A DNA stretch of 64,000 nt from a virus: the IMG/VR virus record IMGVR_UViG_3300032093_007999, positions 40,340 to 104,339 of that record, one strand, 5' to 3'. Of this stretch, positions 61,390 through 64,000 are shown one piece after another. Numbering within the stretch: position 1 is the stretch's first letter; every line of letters starts with the position of its first letter. The notes beneath the pieces were generated by a model that searched no databases, was not told the DNA's origin, and saw only the letters and a program-made list of their open reading frames with translations. The position numbers and the translations under genes are program-made.

Positions 61390-64000
61390 ATGTCAGATAG
61401 TGTATTATCATTTGCTTCATCGGCATCATTTAGAAACACATTAATTGCTAGAAATTTAGCCCCATATCAAGTACAAGGGGTTTATACTCCTCCTGCAGGG
61501 AATGTTACCTATGAAGTTTCACCATTAAATAATAGTAATGTAATTGATTCTCCTGATGTATATATCTCAACAAATCAATTTGCACAACAACTTTATCCGT
61601 TAAACGAATACGGACCCGATGGTGGATTTATTGGTAAGTATACAATACCTGGTGCACCATACCCTGTGGAGTCTAATAAAGGTCCTTATGATCCTAATGA
61701 CACAATATTGGATTTAGTTAATGAATTTTATATTGACGCCGCTTATATCCAAAATAAATATGGTCCTGAATCTGGTTATAAAGATTTGGTTATTATAACT
61801 GATGTTATTACATCAAATAAATTTTATTTACCATATTGGGATCCGTCAATATTCGTCCCATCGGTTTATAGTCCATATGAAATATTAACAAGTAATAATC
61901 CAAATGGAAGTGATGGTTTACTATCTCAAGATTCATATCTTGCAAAAATTGGTGCGGCTCAATTAAAAGGATATTTTGAAGATAGAATAGCAACCGAATT
62001 AGAACAATTGACTATAGGGTCAATTAATTTGGATACATTATCAGATCCATTTAGTGCGAGTTTATTGGCGACAGGTCAACAACCATTTTTTATAAAAAAT
62101 TGGAAAATTACTGTCCCTGAAAATCCCGCATTAGCGGCGGTATCATTTGCAAATAGATTATCGGGAACTTATTTCCCTGTTTCATTTATACCTGGTGATT
62201 ATTTTAATGAAGACGACCCAATTGGAAATGTACCAAATGGATTAAATGTTGCAAACAATTTAACGGGTGGAGCTTTAGGTCCAATCCTAAATAAATATAG
62301 AAACCCGTCAGAGATATTTTTAGCAAATACTGGAAATGGTCAACAATCAATATTATTTGCAAATTTAGATTATAATTTATATAGACCACAGTACCAAAAG
62401 AACCTAATTCAAGGAGTATCAAGTGCAATCAACAATCTATTCAAGGGAAGTGAAGGTGGTGGAGGATACTATGTTGGTAGTGTTACTTCTGAACCATCAC
62501 AAATTACATCACCCGCAAATGAAATTGCTGTTGATAGGTTTGGTAAACAACAAGCAACCATTGTTTATGGGCCTGATGAATTAGGTAAACTATATGAGGG
62601 TAATGAAGGAAAGATAAACTTTGGTTTAGCGGCAAAATCATTTCAAGATGGAGATGGTATTGATGGTAAATTTGTTTGGACATCACCTAAATATAAACCT
62701 GATGCGGGATTTAAAGTTGGTAGAGGGGGTGAAGTATTTGAGAAAGATGATGAATTTAATATTATTGAATCTCAATATAGTCAAAATCAATCAACTGAGA
62801 TTGAGTATAAAGGTGGATCTATACTTGATAATACCCAAAGAATAATTAATGCTGCTGATAATGTACAAGGGGCAAAAAGATTAAAACACGTTGGTAATGC
62901 GATAAGTCAGGTATCTAAAGTATTCAATGACGGATATAAAGAAATGACAAAAGGATCTCAAGTTATTGCTTATTATGATTCATCAACTAATGATAATACG
63001 ATTGGTGTTAGTGGGTTTGAAGTTGGTAGAGAATATTGTCGTGTTTTCCAAAAAGATACACCATACTTTACATATGCGGATTTACAAAAAACGGATGGTA
63101 TAACAATATCAGGAAGAAAATTCCATAATTCAGTTCTTGATAATACATACAATTTAAATATTGCACCATTAAGAAATCCTGGATCAACAAACATCATAGA
63201 TAATAAAGTTAAAAAATATATGTTCTCAATTGAGAATTTAGCTTGGAGAACATCAAGTGAACCTAATTTTAGATATGATGATTTACCGACTTGTGAAAAA
63301 GGACCAAATGGAGGTAGAATAATGTGGTTCCCACCATATGATATTTCATTTAGTGAAGATAGTAGAGCGAATTGGAATCCGACATCATTTTTAGGTAGAC
63401 CCGAACCAATTTTTACATATAAAAACACCCAAAGAACAGGTAGTTTAAGTTGGAAAATAGTTGTGGATCACCCATCTGTAATGAATACAATCATTCGTCA
63501 ACAATTAAAAGGTAGAAAGGCGGATGAGGTTAACTCAATTATGGATTCATTTTTTGCGGGATGTGTTAAATATGATATATATGATTTAGCGTTAAAGTTT
63601 AATACAATACCAACAAGTCAGTTATATACTTATCAACAATTATTAAACGATCCGAGAACCACAAAAGAAGAGGCGGATATAATATTGAGTCAAATACCGA
63701 GTGAACCAACCGCAGGTGGTAATGGAGGAAGTGACGATACACAACAAGGTACTCAACCAGATAGTCAAACTACTATTGAATCTTCACCTGAAGAACAAAT
63801 TAGTTGTTCAGATCTTAACGGATTTTTAGATTATTCATTTTATTTTGAAAATGATTCTCCATATTATAATCCCGACATACAGAATCCTCAAGATCCTGCT
63901 GAATGGAAAATCGCAGGACCACTTGGTAGAGGGGCATATAGTAATCAAGGTGCAAACCAAAATTATGATTATGAACAATATTATAATTTTTATCTTAGTT
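61390..64000 (+). CDS. Large baseplate-like virion protein (C-terminus beyond window)
   Basis: The frame opens with MSDSVLSFASSASFRNTLIA and is still open after about 870 residues at the window edge. The segment GRIMWFPPYDISFSEDSRAN, then WNPTSFLGRPEPIFTYKNTQ, then RTGSLSWKIVVDHPSV is like the W...GR-x-EP-Y...R-T-G-S-L-S pattern of baseplate/tail-tube-cap proteins. A low-complexity linker (GGNGGSDDTQQGTQPDSQTT) follows and a further domain begins. It follows the tape measure, where baseplate genes are expected. Confidence 0.7.
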   Translation, partial: MSDSVLSFASSASFRNTLIARNLAPYQVQGVYTPPAGNVTYEVSPLNNSNVIDSPDVYISTNQFAQQLYPLNEYGPDGGFIGKYTIPGAPYPVESNKGPYDPNDTILDLVNEFYIDAAYIQNKYGPESGYKDLVIITDVITSNKFYLPYWDPSIFVPSVYSPYEILTSNNPNGSDGLLSQDSYLAKIGAAQLKGYFEDRIATELEQLTIGSINLDTLSDPFSASLLATGQQPFFIKNWKITVPENPALAAVSFANRLSGTYFPVSFIPGDYFNEDDPIGNVPNGLNVANNLTGGALGPILNKYRNPSEIFLANTGNGQQSILFANLDYNLYRPQYQKNLIQGVSSAINNLFKGSEGGGGYYVGSVTSEPSQITSPANEIAVDRFGKQQATIVYGPDELGKLYEGNEGKINFGLAAKSFQDGDGIDGKFVWTSPKYKPDAGFKVGRGGEVFEKDDEFNIIESQYSQNQSTEIEYKGGSILDNTQRIINAADNVQGAKRLKHVGNAISQVSKVFNDGYKEMTKGSQVIAYYDSSTNDNTIGVSGFEVGREYCRVFQKDTPYFTYADLQKTDGITISGRKFHNSVLDNTYNLNIAPLRNPGSTNIIDNKVKKYMFSIENLAWRTSSEPNFRYDDLPTCEKGPNGGRIMWFPPYDISFSEDSRANWNPTSFLGRPEPIFTYKNTQRTGSLSWKIVVDHPSVMNTIIRQQLKGRKADEVNSIMDSFFAGCVKYDIYDLALKFNTIPTSQLYTYQQLLNDPRTTKEEADIILSQIPSEPTAGGNGGSDDTQQGTQPDSQTTIESSPEEQISCSDLNGFLDYSFYFENDSPYYNPDIQNPQDPAEWKIAGPLGRGAYSNQGANQNYDYEQYYNFYLS

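Noticed and set aside
1-64000. tRNA genes
   Set aside because: I looked for cloverleaf-like GGTTCRANTC stretches outside genes and found none that I could support.

Overview
This window is from a large, AT-rich, T4-like contractile-tailed bacteriophage. The evidence is a family-B DNA polymerase, a PhoH ATPase, a dUTPase, a very large tail sheath (gp18 type), a tail tube (gp19 type), a tape-measure-like protein of gp29 length and giant modular tail-fibre proteins. Genes are packed with 1-40 base overlaps, starts are AT-rich with weak Shine-Dalgarno sequences, and three or four intergenic homing-type endonucleases are scattered among them. The host cannot be named from sequence alone. The AT richness, weak ribosome-binding sites, Pro-Thr linkers and YadA-like fibre repeats make a Bacteroidota host plausible but unproven. 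No tRNA or rRNA gene was recognised.

Bases 1-15287 form one long minus-strand unit behind a homing endonuclease (15280-16182). It holds a GT-B glycosyltransferase interrupted by an in-frame TGA, a DnaQ-like exonuclease, dUTPase, a run of glycosyltransferases and FkbM/class I methyltransferases, and a nucleotide-sugar block (GDP-mannose 3,5-epimerase, DegT-type aminotransferase, NeuD/PglD-type acyltransferase and a BKACE-family enzyme). It ends with PhoH, a degenerate HAD protein and small genes. Bases 16290-19060 are a second minus-strand unit of five poorly known genes, including a stand-alone WYL domain and a LETM1-like domain. A strong terminator separates it from the first unit.

Bases 19137-40246 read mostly on the plus strand and look like an adsorption module. 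They contain a Cys-rich LamG-like protein, a fibre with twenty-two 17-residue YadA-head-like repeats, a five-gene modification cassette (sulfotransferase, GT8, BAHT-like heptosyltransferase, GT9-like, second sulfotransferase), a Pro-Thr-rich protein, a 2503-residue fibre, a shorter fibre, and then GT60-like, methyltransferase and WlaTC/HtrL-type enzymes. Bases 40243-50008 mix an HNH endonuclease, the DNA polymerase, a gp13-like protein, an unusual zincin-superoxide dismutase fusion and an SNF2 helicase. A CRISPR-like array of 36-base repeats and 30-31-base spacers lies at the 3' end of the fusion gene. Bases 49998-64000 are the tail module: neck and terminator-like proteins, sheath, HAD protein, tube, homing endonuclease, gp26-like protein with an apparent +1 frameshift, tape measure and a partial large baseplate-like protein.

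A motif TATTTAT(A/C/T) stands 4-37 bases upstream of the first gene of almost every transcription unit on both strands. It is the reverse complement of the T4 late-promoter box and is probably this phage's late promoter. The most notable points are the modification cassette flanked by its likely substrates, the 36-base repeat array, the zincin-SOD fusion, the conserved promoter motif and three homopolymer frameshift sites.
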